Assembly (NCBI GenBank): GCA_964035545.1
Contig: OZ037770.1
Span: 9,574,973 to 9,638,972 of the forward strand
DNA length: 64,000 bases
Origin: Bugula neritina
Taxonomy: Eukaryota; Bryozoa; Gymnolaemata; Cheilostomatida; Bugulidae
Direction: 5' to 3'
Part shown: in pieces, positions 1 to 43,559 of the stretch
Numbering within the stretch: position 1 is the first letter of the stretch
Layout: every line of letters begins with the position of its first letter
Translations under genes and position numbers: made by a program
The notes under the pieces: model-generated
The model's database searches: none
The model's input: the letters and a program-made list of their open reading frames with translations, nothing else
Told to the model about the DNA's origin: nothing

Positions 1-32605
<32,605 letters not shown>

Positions 32606-33053
32606 CACTGAATTGAAAACAACGTGGTTATGACCATCTAACTATAGCATTAAAACCAACAGTCAACAAATTTAGGATTTGTCTCAAGTACAACAATGGT
32701 ATTATTTTGAGCTTGTTTACATAATGAGGATATAAAATTATTGAGTTGAAAATCCATTTAGTTAACTTTATTTAAAGCATTAAAATTTAAAGCCAATAAT
32801 GATATTTGATACTAAGTTGCATTTCTTTTGATTTCATTGTAAAGTCCATGTGCACAGGTGTCTAACTGAAGTCATTTATCTAGGTGTATTACTTGAGTCA
32901 TGCATAGTTGTCTAATTGAAGCTACATTATAGTACATAGTATATAGGTATAATAATATATGTGACTCATTTAAGCGCTGCTCTATAACAATTTATAATTG
33001 AAGTAGCATATCAATAAGTTGCTTAATCATTTTAAAATATGTAATAATATAAA

Positions 33054-33213
33054 ACTCACGCCAGCTAGTTTATAGTCACCTTCTCTGTGAAAAAAACTCC
33101 TAATTAAAAGGTTTTTTTTTTATTCTGGGCTAAGAACTTATTTAGATGTGGCACAGGAGCAATTATGACTGGATGCTATTCCTAACATCACCGATGACCT
33201 TTGAAACTAGCAT
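33054..33213 (-). mobile_element. tRNA-derived SINE copy, lacking the tRNA-like head
   Basis: It matches the body of the SINE family (AGTTTATAGTCACC, GGCACAGGAGCAATTATGAC, CCTAACATCACC) but stops before the part with the pol III boxes. It lies upstream of the receptor gene's start. Confidence 0.65.
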
Positions 33214-33687
33214 TTTATATTATTATCTATTAAATCCGCATGTCTGATCTGTATTATATAACAAAAACTTGCAAATTGCTTTTATATATGATTCTTCTAA
33301 ATGTAGTATAATGTGATAATTAAAAGTTTTATTCAGAATTAATAGAAATTGTGTTGGCAGATTTCTGTATTTGTACCTTTTTTGATATTCTATATATAAC
33401 AGACCACAGACCACATTTTTATTAGAGTAAAAATCATGATTATATATAGTTAAAGCTCTGTTGTTTTAAAACCTGCAAAATTATAAACCAATAGGTGTTG
33501 CCATGTGATCTGTAGAATACATAAAATGCACATTACAGAGCAAAATTTAGAGTATATGAAAATTTAAAAGATGATGCAAGGGCTGTAAACATTTTACACA
33601 CTCTTCTTTTTTTGAAAAACCTTGATCAACAAATATATTTATTAAAGATTATTTTTGAAGACTTAAACTGTTTTGCTTATATACGTA

Positions 33688-35028
33688 GGGGTAACGGGGG
33701 GGGGGGGCACAACGATTATAGGGGTACAAAAAGTCGGCCAAATTGTCAGAGAACTTATTGACTTAGAGTTGTGATTTTTTTTCTTAAAAAGATATTGACA
33801 TAATTATTCAGCCTTTGTAGTTTCAACACTTGCGGAACATACGTGTTGAAAAGGCGAGTAAAAAACTGTTTTTACCTACTTTTTGTAAATTTTTTAGGAT
33901 GTCGTTAAAGCTATATAACTTTTTAGGTACACTGAAAGGCAAGAAGCCTATATTTTACTAATATTGTTGCCATTGTTTGTCTCTACATTGCTTAACTAGT
34001 ATAATAGCAAACTCTGAAATAAATTTTCCTTGAGGCACCTTTATGTTCAATTTAGCCATCCGGGGCACAATGGGCCACGCTGACCGAGGCACAATGGGCC
34101 ACCTGATTATTGCACCCTGATCACTGTTATTAGTTTGTTTGCCCAAAAAGTTGGTTGAAATGTTACTAAAATTTATAGATATAGCCATTTATGACCTTTT
34201 TGTAAAATATCAAAGACATCATGGTAAGACTACAAAACTACAAGTTGAAACTCCCCTAATATATACATCTGGTGAGGTTAAAGCTTTGCCATTTTATACA
34301 TAATATAAAACACTCTGCTGTTGCTACTAGTAGATAGTCATGATAATGATTATATATTACACCATTGAGGGAATATACATGTATTTGACTGAAATAAATT
34401 GTGATTTGCTCATTTGCTCCCCCCTCTCCCTTCCGTACTCCAGTCACAAACCTCAGCCATGCATGCACCTTAGCTACAGTTCATAGAAAAAAGTCCACTC
34501 GCAATTTTATAGTACATGTTACTACTGTTACTACATGTTTTTTTTTAAAAAAACGTTCCCCTGAAGTGAAAATAACAGAACATTTTTAGTTCTAAACAGT
34601 AATGATAATGGCACTGCAGAACCGAGTGACGTGCGTTTGATTTTGCCTTCCTCTGCTATCCGTAGTGGCACAAACTGTACAGCTAAAACATGAATTTTGC
34701 TGTAGATCTGAAAGAGTATCTTTATTTATTTGTAATATTAAATAAATAAATATCAGATGTAGCAAAATACGCAAAATTTTAATATATTTGTTGTGTCCTA
34801 CCCAGTGGCCCATTGTAACCCGGTACAGGGGCACAATGGGCCAATTTTTTCGTCATGAAATTTTCATTATTCTGAAAGTTGTGAAAGAGATAGAAACAAC
34901 AAACTGGTACCTGTAATAGACAACAGATGCAGCATTAGGACTAGAAATTATTGAACTAGTAACTTGAAAAACAGACGAATGAGAGCAACAAATGCAAAAT
35001 TCGGCCCGTTGTGCCCCCCCGTTACCCC
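33688..35028. mobile_element. 1.34-kb non-autonomous TIR element with G-run ends
   Basis: The left end GGGGTAACGGGGGGGGG...CACAACG and the right end CGTTGTGCCCCCCCCGTTACCCC are inverted repeats, flanked by TA at 33686 and 35029. Inside, the motif GGCACAATGGGCCA recurs in both orientations (about 34060, 34090, 34805, 34830). There is no transposase ORF. The superfamily is not identified; a TA duplication suggests a Tc1/mariner/pogo-type system. Confidence 0.7.
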
Positions 35029-35458
35029 TACTGAGAAATACATTAAAGCCATCATCCAATGTAATATTTTGATCAATTCTTCAATAATAACTTATTCTGT
35101 TGTGATCGTTAAACCTGCTGTATTGAATCATTGGTTGTGATAGTTTTAGCCTAACATTTTTCACCCAATGCTTCTATCTAATTTTAGTTTCTGTAACTGT
35201 TTTACCTATAATAATATATTCAATCATAACCTATAAGCTATCATGAATATGTTGTACCTATCCTGTTTAATGCACCTTGTTGCACAAGTTGAGACTTCAG
35301 AAAAGATTTTTTGTTATACAATAAACTTATGCCAATAAAAATAATTTTTTTAAAAGCTGCTTGGCAATCAGCAATTAAGCAATACCTTTGAATGAACTTG
35401 TTATTAATTGGCCTCCATTGACATATAAAACTTGAACCAATATTTACTTACTAATAAA

Positions 35459-35668
35459 ACTCACGTAAGTTTATTGTCACTATTCTTGTGAGAAACTTCT
35501 GATGGGAGGGTTTTTGTTATTAAGATTTATTCACATGTGGCACAGGAGCAATTATGACTTAATGCTCTTCCTAACATCACCAATGGCCTTTATTATGGGG
35601 TTCGCACTCATTTCTTTGTGTTTACTACGCCAAATGCTCTCTATAGCCCTTAGACCACGGCTTCCCCT
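35459..35668 (-). mobile_element. tRNA-derived SINE copy
   Basis: In plus-strand reading the body AGTTTATTGTCACTATTC... is followed by the reversed tRNA-like head, ending TAGACCACGGCTTCCCC. It belongs to the same family as the 53.0 and 54.8 kb copies, with the head more diverged. Confidence 0.7.
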
Positions 35669-35888
35669 TTACTAACTAACAGTGCCACTGGCAATATACA
35701 GTTATATGCTATAATATGTCACGATTCGCTCGATTTTTGCTAAGTGTGCAGTTCTGGGTAAAAAACAAGTAGATTGAAAATTTATTTACTCAAACACATT
35801 TCATTACCTTTCATGTAAAATACTTCGTGGTTTTTTTCTCTAAGCAAGAATAATAAAACTACTTCATGTTATTATTTTATTTTTGCAG

Positions 35889-37396
35889 TGCTGTTGATAC
35901 AGCTTACAGCTCTGGCTATATTTGGTTACCAGAGTGTCCTCTACAAGAGTTATGTCATGCCAGAATCTCTATTCAACATTTCACAACATGATTTTTGGAC
36001 AGCCATCTTTACCGCAGCTACTGTGGTTTTGACTGCATGTATGAGAAAAGAAAGATGCAAAGCGTTCACATATGATTGTCTAACCAAGAAGTGCTTTGCT
36101 AAAACATGTGTTAACTCTAATCTGTATTCTGAAGGAAAAGGAGATGGTTATTACATCAGAGCTGACGTAGAACGGTTCACCAAATTACTAACTAGAAGTG
36201 AGTGCATTACCTCATATATTATGTATTTGAACTTATAATTTTTTTTAAATGTTTTTCAAGTGAGATGCTTAGTTTTACATTACACTGGAGCAACCTAATA
36301 TCTATATTTTCATCACTTTTAACAACGATTGGAATACAAAAAGACTTTTTCAAACTTCGAAAAAGCAACATTATTAATGAAAGACTACTACTAAAAAGGC
36401 TTTTTACAGCTAAAAGTTTATTTATGCCATAAAACCTTAATGTCAAATTTTGAAAATTATATATAATAGTTTTTTTAGATACAAATCAGCAATGCTGTCA
36501 TTTGTTTATGTAAGTCCGCATAGATTCTACACCTTTGAAGCAGAAATAGCTGTTGATGGAGTTTATGGACTATTAAATACAGCATCTTAATTTGCACACA
36601 GTAAAAAGAACAATAGACCATGGTGGAGGGTAAACTTGGGAACTGTTCGCTGTGTTTGGGCTTTAAACATTTTGAATAGATTCAAACGTAAGTTCAATTG
36701 TTTGGGTGGAGGAAAATAATTATCCTTACATAAATTTGAGCAAAAATTGCGTGGTATTTTTTAAAACTATAAATAGAGACGACTTTTTTTAAAAGCTGAA
36801 TAAAACCGCTTTAATCTTTTTTACAAGAACCTTCATATCAATAAAGATTAAAGTCAAATTTAATTAGCACTCTATTGTGATGCTGTAAATTCTAAAAAGG
36901 TATTGTTCATGCTACCGTCATTTCAAAAATTTACAAAAACTTGAATATAATTCTTTTCTGCAGTTTGTCAGTATGCGTGTGTCATAACCAAATACAAAAC
37001 AAGCAAATAAACAACATGGCTGTTATGCTACATTTTTCAAATAGCCTATATTGTTTGTAATTATAGTTTAGACAAATATGGTATAGGTATTGTGGTATGT
37101 TTTTGTGGGTGTATTAGAAAATTTAATAAAATAAGGAACCATGTAGTATTACCAGAATTATATTTTTCTAGGAGTACCTACGTTCTAGTAAAAGATCAAT
37201 CAACACAGAAGTGACTGTTGCCATGGTAAAGGAAGATATAGAGTTTACTGGATATAACAGAGAAGTTCTCTGTAAATATTATGTTGATGGTTATCCCAAC
37301 AGATACTATATACACTCTGATTACATGCGATCAACCAATCAGTGGCCGCTTTGTTCAGGTTCTGTTCAATGCAGAAACAGTTTTGAACTTTCATGA
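35889..37396 (+). pseudogene. Broken PAN/apple plus F5/8C-type gene
   Basis: Three exon-like segments on the plus strand. 35889-36197 follows TTTTTGCAG and encodes a PAN/apple-like domain (CMRKERCKAFTYDCLTKKCF, GDGYYIRAD), ending at a good donor (AGAA|GTGAGT). 36477-36688 follows TTTTTTTAG and encodes an F5/8C-like half (AIAVDGVYG, PWWRVNLGTVRCVWALNIL) but has an in-frame TAA. 37172-37396 follows TTTTTCTAG and encodes a second half (YVDGYPNRYYIHS). The phases of the three segments do not fit together. The domain types recall the F5/8C part of the receptor gene, which starts 3.3 kb away in the opposite direction. A real gene with missed small exons is the alternative. Confidence 0.45.
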
Positions 37397-37399
37397 GGT

Positions 37400-39590
37400 T
37401 GAAGTTAATGGTTATCAAACAAGAAATTGCTAAACCTTGTTGCTATAGTAACTCTAGCTGCATCCTTGTATTGTTAATATGGTTGCATGAGGACTATATT
37501 CCTGTGTTTTCTATACTTCATATGAAAACTTATCCTGTCAACATTGTCAACCTTAGTATAGTTGTAGTCAGTAAAAATATTTTTATCAACTAGCTGGGAA
37601 ACTGCGGTTGTAATGTTACCTAAGAAATATTGTCATGGTTAGGGAAAGTATACCCCTCTCTCCCCTGCTAAGCATGATTCTGTAGATTATGGTGTAAATA
37701 TCGTCAAGGACGACAACTTCGCAAGCCATAGCGCGGTCCCATGTGGCGCCCCGTTGTACTTCATGATGACATCGCCGAAATCTTATCCAATCAGGATCCA
37801 CTCTACATATATAAGTAATACTTTCCAGCGTCCACAGCCAGTCTCGGACAGTAGTAGTAGATAACTAGTTAACTACATGTAACACTTTCCGCTCGTGTTG
37901 TTTTTCTCATTATATTTGTGATCGCTTTCATCGTATGTAATTAATTATAATACAGTTATTCATCAAACGCTCAACTAGTTCGGTTACTTTTATAACCTCT
38001 CAAGTAGATATGCAGTAAATACCAGTGCACAATAATGCCCAGATTAGTAATGCATAAAATTACAACAATACTAGAGTTATGGAAAAGCATGATGTGTGCT
38101 GCCGCAGTGACCTTCAACCTCTTAGTCACACCACTCGCTGTCTTGGCTTGTCCCAGTCTAGCCACCGCAGTTTGGCAACCCAACGTCAAGATAACCTTTT
38201 ACCCGAATGCCAGTAAATTCTGTTAAATCAAAACTGTAGGCATTAATCTGCTTAAATTGATATTTACATGTAGGTGTTCATTAAATAAAGTGAGTGATCA
38301 AAAGAACAAACAAGAAACTTTGATATAAAATCATTTCACAGAAGTGAGTATTTGCTATATTAGAGCTCTTCTTTATATTGGCCAAGTGAAGGTCAGGTGG
38401 TCAGGTGATGCATTTACTAAACACTAGTACTTCTATAAGGAAGGTCTACAACACTTTTCAGAAGTACTAGTTTTACCTCATGTACTGATTGTAGAGAATA
38501 TTTTGTAGTGGCCAGTGAAGCATAAACGCCATGTGCTCACGAGCCAATCCCCACTGGGCACGTGATTACCCCCCCCCTCCCCGGCGAAGCAGAATTTTTA
38601 TAAATATTAGTTAGTTAGAGCGTGATGCTGAATGTACGAAGATAGATGTTTTATATAATATATGCTAATCACATATTGTACTAGTTTTATTCGTGTAATT
38701 ATTGTGCTAAATAAATTCTCTTCTCTCCTGACTACTCGTTGTTCTGTGTTGAGCAATGCAAAGTGGATAAGTGCAGTATAAACGAATCCCCATACTTATT
38801 ATAATTGTGGAAATTATAACAATACTCTATAGGCAGAGTTTTAAAATAAAACAATCTTTCAATAAATAAGCTATACAGGGATGATTTGACAGTGCTTTTA
38901 TTCAATTTGGCTAAGCACCAGTTTATATTAAAACTTTGTTGATATGTGTTTTATTTGTCAATTTATTTGCCGCTTTGAGTCATTAATCATTTACTACTAA
39001 TCTTTTATTGTCTCATATTTTGTTAAACATTACAAAACCAAAGTGTTGAAACATGTTACCTTAATTGAGCTTGCTCTCATTTTGGATAAATATTATACAT
39101 ATTGTTGGCAATTTAAGAGTTATAGTATTCTATTGAGCTATGTAATTTTGGATAGTTTGTGATGGATGGTTGTAAATAAGTTTTAATATTTGAAAATGCA
39201 TCATATAATATTTTTTTATTTATTACTATTTACAATATAACAATAAATAATTTTGATGCAGCAAAGTCCTACTGCTTTATACACATAACAACCCTCAATA
39301 TTGAAGATAATATTTACTAATAAGCTGAAGTGTGATGTAATTATCCTTATTCAAAGCACTTTCTTTACTTGAATGCTAAAATAGAACTTGACAGTTTTAG
39401 GAGAGAAATACTTCTAGCTCTACCAACATATAAGAACAGTTGAACAAAAAAATATATAGAAGCCAAATCTAAAGTTCTATTCATATAGTGTAAAATGGAA
39501 CTTTACATCAACAGTGTATGCATAGCTAGGTTGACTTTGCAATAAATTTAATTACTATTTAGGGTAATTAAAGAAGAAACATTGAACTCA
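37400..39590. other. Intergenic stretch, no gene recognised
   Basis: AT-rich DNA. Two less AT-rich islands (about 37610-38220 and 38505-38815) have CCAAT, TATA and AATAAA-like signals and may be solo LTRs. I could not find paired ends or target duplications. The small ORF at 38035-38226 has no recognisable features. Confidence 0.5.
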
Positions 39591-39599
39591 AAGCTAGCC

Positions 39600-39905
39600 A
39601 CACAATCATAAACGCACACATGCGAGAGCAAACACCCACGCATCTCAATCTGTGAACAGTCGCTGATTTGGGATTTGTCCCCTCATCAACACAGAACAGT
39701 ATATCATGGCCCATTCCTTCACACATAATAGTAGAAACTTATGTTTCTACTAAAGCATATATAAGTGTGTAGACTCAAGCCAGAGAGCTCAAGTGACTCT
39801 AGGGGTAACCTAGGAGTCACGAGCATTGCAAAATGCTAGCGGCTTGAGCTTGTGACCATGGTGAGAGTACTCAATCAATGATTGTCTCCATAGCTAAATT
39901 CATCA
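39600..39905 (-). mobile_element. Diverged copy of the hammerhead (retrozyme-like) repeat
   Basis: Reverse-complement relative of 27105-27345: it shares TCACTTGAGCTCTCTGGCTT, the AGTAGAAAC/GTTTCTACT hairpin and the hammerhead region. On the minus strand the core reads TTGATGA instead of CTGATGA (39689-39683), and the GAAA core is disrupted (CCCAAATC). It appears dead. Only one hammerhead end is present. Confidence 0.6.
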
Positions 39906-40572
39906 TTGCAAACCATTAAGGCCTCACAAATTTTTTTTACCAATATTCAATACGCTATCTACACACTCCTGACGTACACTGTGTATATAAATGTTTTGGG
40001 TTTTAATGCTAATCTGGACAACTGTAAACAAAGCTGCTGCAACTGAACACATGCTGTAAACAACACTGCTGTGGACTATGCACATGTTATAATACTCATG
40101 AGTGCTATTCTACTAACACAAAGAATAAGAGACAATAGTTGCAATCATTTTTTATTGAATTTAAAGTCTTATATTAAAAATACAAATTATTGCTAACATA
40201 TTATAATGAAGAATATAGGTTTTAGTGCAACAGCACCCTGTAAGGTACATGTAGAGGTAAACTGAGTCACATTCATGCTTTACTAAGGTTTGCAAATAGA
40301 CCTACTGACAACATGCTGAACAGAGCAAAACAGAGAAAAATTAAATGACTGCATTATCTTCGAGTTTAAACTACTATGATACATACTAACTAGTCAAGAA
40401 TTAAAACTTTGAGATGACTTATTATGACTGCAAGTATAAATTGAAGAAAAACAATTGCGAATAAAATATCTTAATAAAGGAAATTTTCAGAAATTAATGA
40501 AATTAAAGTGTTAATGTGTTTCGGGTGAATAATAATTCTAAACTTAGGAGGATGCAAGGCATTGCACTTTTA

Positions 40573-43527
40573 CTATTGCTCATGTTGCTGGTGGTATTCC
40601 AACAGCTCATTGTTTCTTTCGGCCTCAAATCTCTCAAACTCTCGCCACATCTCCTCGGTCATTTGCTCATCCTCGTCATCTATGACAAATATGTCCTGCA
40701 GATCTATAATACACACAAACTCTGTTGTAATGTACGAGAATAGAACTTTAGGATGTGTTAGCATACAATGCAGGCCTAGTGACACGACACGCAACATACT
40801 AACTCAAACAAGTTGTTTATTAAGTATGGAGGGCTTTACAAAAGTTTTAAAGTTAACATTTTTTTATAAAATTTTGATTAAAATCAACTGCTGGATTTTG
40901 TGTGCGTGAGATGAATTGCATAAAGTGAGGAAAGTGAACGAAATTCTCTCACTACTGCATTTGGAGTTGATCTACTTAATAAACATAAGCAAACATTCGA
41001 GTACGACAGAGTTGTTCGGTTTTTGACCATAGAAATGTTTATTTCTATATCAACCCTTAAAGAATGAAGAGGTCTGATCTACTTAACTCTAGCAGTTGAA
41101 GTGAAGCTACAGTTATAACATTGTCACAAGATGTAAAGTTAGACAACTCCATATTAGTCCACATAATATTCCACCATTACACATTATTGTATTACAGGCA
41201 CCTACCATCTGCATCATCATGTAAATTGACTCCATCAACACCGACATCTTCAATCTCCGAAAAGTCCCCGGCACCAGTAACGAGGGTTTCTTCGGCCACT
41301 GAGTTCACGTACTGACCATCGTTGATTGACCACTCACTCACCTGAAGCTCCAGAGAGTCCACCACTTCCGGGTGAGGATATGCTGCGTCGATGGCACCTA
41401 GTAAATGTGTAAAATTCAACAAAACAATACAATGCCAATACAATGCAGCATATTGCAAAATGTAGGTTAAGATGAGACAACTTGGATTAAAGTGCATGTA
41501 TAAATCTCATTTCCATTTAAAACAGCTCTAAATTAAAAAATATCACCTGTTGATTCTAATAGATCACATATTCATATTACATTTCAAGTATCTATACAAC
41601 AAAACGTTTGGTTGGTTAATACATAGTTGATAGTTTTTCCTAGACCGCAAAAAGTGTGCAATGATGAAATCCAACGCGACTTATTAGAATTATTATTAAA
41701 AAAACTGGAAAAAATCAATAACTATTGTGTACTGCAGTACGACCAGCAGGTGAAGGTTCAAAACCTTCCCATCAACATGGTGAATGCAAAATGATTCTTG
41801 AAATTAAAAACTAACACACAGCCATGTTTTCATACTGAACACGTGGCTTCTTCTACTCACTATAGCCTTAGGCTTCTTACTACTCACCATAGCCTTAGGC
41901 TTCTTACTACTCACCATAGCCTTAGGTTTTTTACTACTCACCATAGCCTTAGGCTTCTTACTACTCACCATAGCCTTAGGGTTTTTACTACTCACTATAG
42001 CCTTAGGCTTCTTACTACTCACCATAGCCTTAGGTTTTTTACTACTCACCATAGCCTTAGGGTTTTTACTACTCACCATAGCCTGCTTCTTCTCGTGTGA
42101 TGGTTTGCCCTGTCCTATCATAAAAGACAGGCTCTTGTTCGTAGTTGTTAGCAGGGAACGTTGGAGGAAGGTGAGCTTGAACAGGAGGAGTTGCTCTTCC
42201 CCAGTTTGATGCTCTTAGAGTTGATATTGAAGCAAGCATTCGACAACTGCGATCACTTACAACACCTACATCAGGTAGTGTAACATTGTAAATTGCCACA
42301 TGTAGTTCATGAGCAATAAAATCACAAAGGCTTTTACAGAATCTGGTGAAATATGAATTTAGGTTATTCAAACAATTTATCAAACATTTCCAAAGCTCAA
42401 CTCTGAAAGTGGTGTAAGACTTGAACTATTAGTGATCACACAGCATTACATAAATCTGTATCAGCAACATAAAACCTATCAATAGTATTTCTAGTATTAT
42501 CCACCATAACCACGATTCAAGTTTTAGCTATTATCAGTTTAACAATATACTCACCTTGTTTAATTTTGCCATCAATACTGGACAAGATGGAAACTAATTG
42601 ATCTACATTGTTAATGCCAGCTAGATCATCTTCAAACCGACCTCCACACATCTTTAATACTTGAACAATGGTGATAGTAATACTATCATCTAATGTACTA
42701 ATTAACTTCTCCAAAATATCAAGCAGAGCTGCCCTAACTTTGTCAATTCCTCCTACTGACTGAGTATATAACTCAGCCAAAAATAATGCAAATAAGCACA
42801 ACCGATTTCGATCACGCCCTAACAAGCTTTCAGCTTGAAGATATTCCTGATGACAACGCTTCATAATGTGTTGCTTAAATGTTCCATTGTGATTATTAGC
42901 AACATTCACAGCTATATAATCACAAAATCTTCCACAGGTGTAAGCAAAATTTTTATAAGTAATAGCCCATTCAAAGATAACATCACAGGCGATTTCAATG
43001 AATTCCTTTCTTGTAAAAATAGTTTTGAAATAATTAGCAATATTGGGCATTGAGCGATCAAACCTGCCTGGGAAATCCTTTAGCTCTTGAAGCATTAATT
43101 CCAAATTATTAGTGAATTTCTCATAATCATTTTGAAGTGCTTCTGATGGTATGAACTCTGGAGCTGCAACTGACAAAGCTGGAGATGACTTTGCAACTTT
43201 GGGAACAAAAGCTTCAGCAGATGCATTCAAAACAGTAATTGTCTTAGAGGATGAAGGAACCGAGCTGTCAGAAACTGTAGTTTTAGGAGCGGTAGACATA
43301 GATGTTGTTGGTCTTTTGGGCGTAGATTGAGATTCTAAACTTCTAGGTGACTGGGATCCACTGCCAGGCCTACTAGAACTCCTTGATGAATCGCTAGCTG
43401 GTTTCCTCAAAGGAGAGCTATCTAATCCATAACCTCTACCTCGACCTCGTCCTCTGCCAGCAGAGTTAGAAGTCTTTGGACTTTTTGAAGGCGATGTATT
43501 ATTTTCAGACATTAAGCCTTTAGCCAC
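40573..43527 (-). CDS. PAIP1: Polyadenylate-binding protein-interacting protein 1 (PAIP1)
   Basis: Four coding exons: 43527-42555, 42265-42077, 41397-41206, 40703-40573; all introns are phase 1 and the total is 494 codons (human PAIP1 has 479). The N-terminus is Gly/Arg-rich (GRGRGRGYG) and Ser/Pro-rich. Two PAM2-type motifs that bind the MLLE domain of poly(A)-binding protein follow: TVLNASAEAFVPK (about residue 98) and LSVAAPEFIPSEA (about 118). Then comes the MIF4G domain, about residues 132-350, which binds eIF4A/eIF3 in known PAIP1. The block after it (TLRASNWGR, EPVFYDRTG) and the acidic C-terminus (EDEQMTEEMWREFERFEAE, a PAM1-like region) match PAIP1 in order. The role is stimulation of cap-dependent translation in the cytoplasm. 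A possible poly(A) signal (AATAAA on the minus strand) is near 40150. The intron after exon 2 begins with a 27-bp repeat array. Confidence 0.92.
41848..42090 (-). repeat. 27-bp tandem repeat made of copies of the PAIP1 exon 2 splice donor
   Basis: Nine donor copies stand at exact 27-bp spacing; on the minus strand the unit reads roughly GTGAGTAGTAAGAAGCCT then AAGGCTATG. The one at 42077/42076 is the exon 2 donor (GGCTATG|GTGAGT); the other eight follow in the intron, all keeping GTGAGT. Two copies have TATA in place of TATG before the GT. The array also gives an open peptide frame (KKPKAMVSS repeats), but not in the frame of exon 2. Confidence 0.9.
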
Positions 43528-43559
43528 TAACGTTAATTATGACAGTCTGAATTTTAGTT

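Noticed and set aside
38035-38226. Small ORF of 63 codons
   Set aside because: No domain, no splice context, and it may lie in an old LTR. Not supported as a gene.
37610-38817. Two possible solo LTRs (about 37610-38220 and 38505-38815)
   Set aside because: Promoter- and poly(A)-like signals are visible, but matching ends, a second copy and target duplications are not.
41848-42090. CRISPR-like array of 27-bp repeats
   Set aside because: The units are directly adjacent with no spacers, in an animal gene.
41804-42121. Open frame encoding repeated KKPKAMVSS peptide
   Set aside because: It is the tandem splice-donor array read in a frame that is not the frame of PAIP1 exon 2. There is no sign that it is translated.
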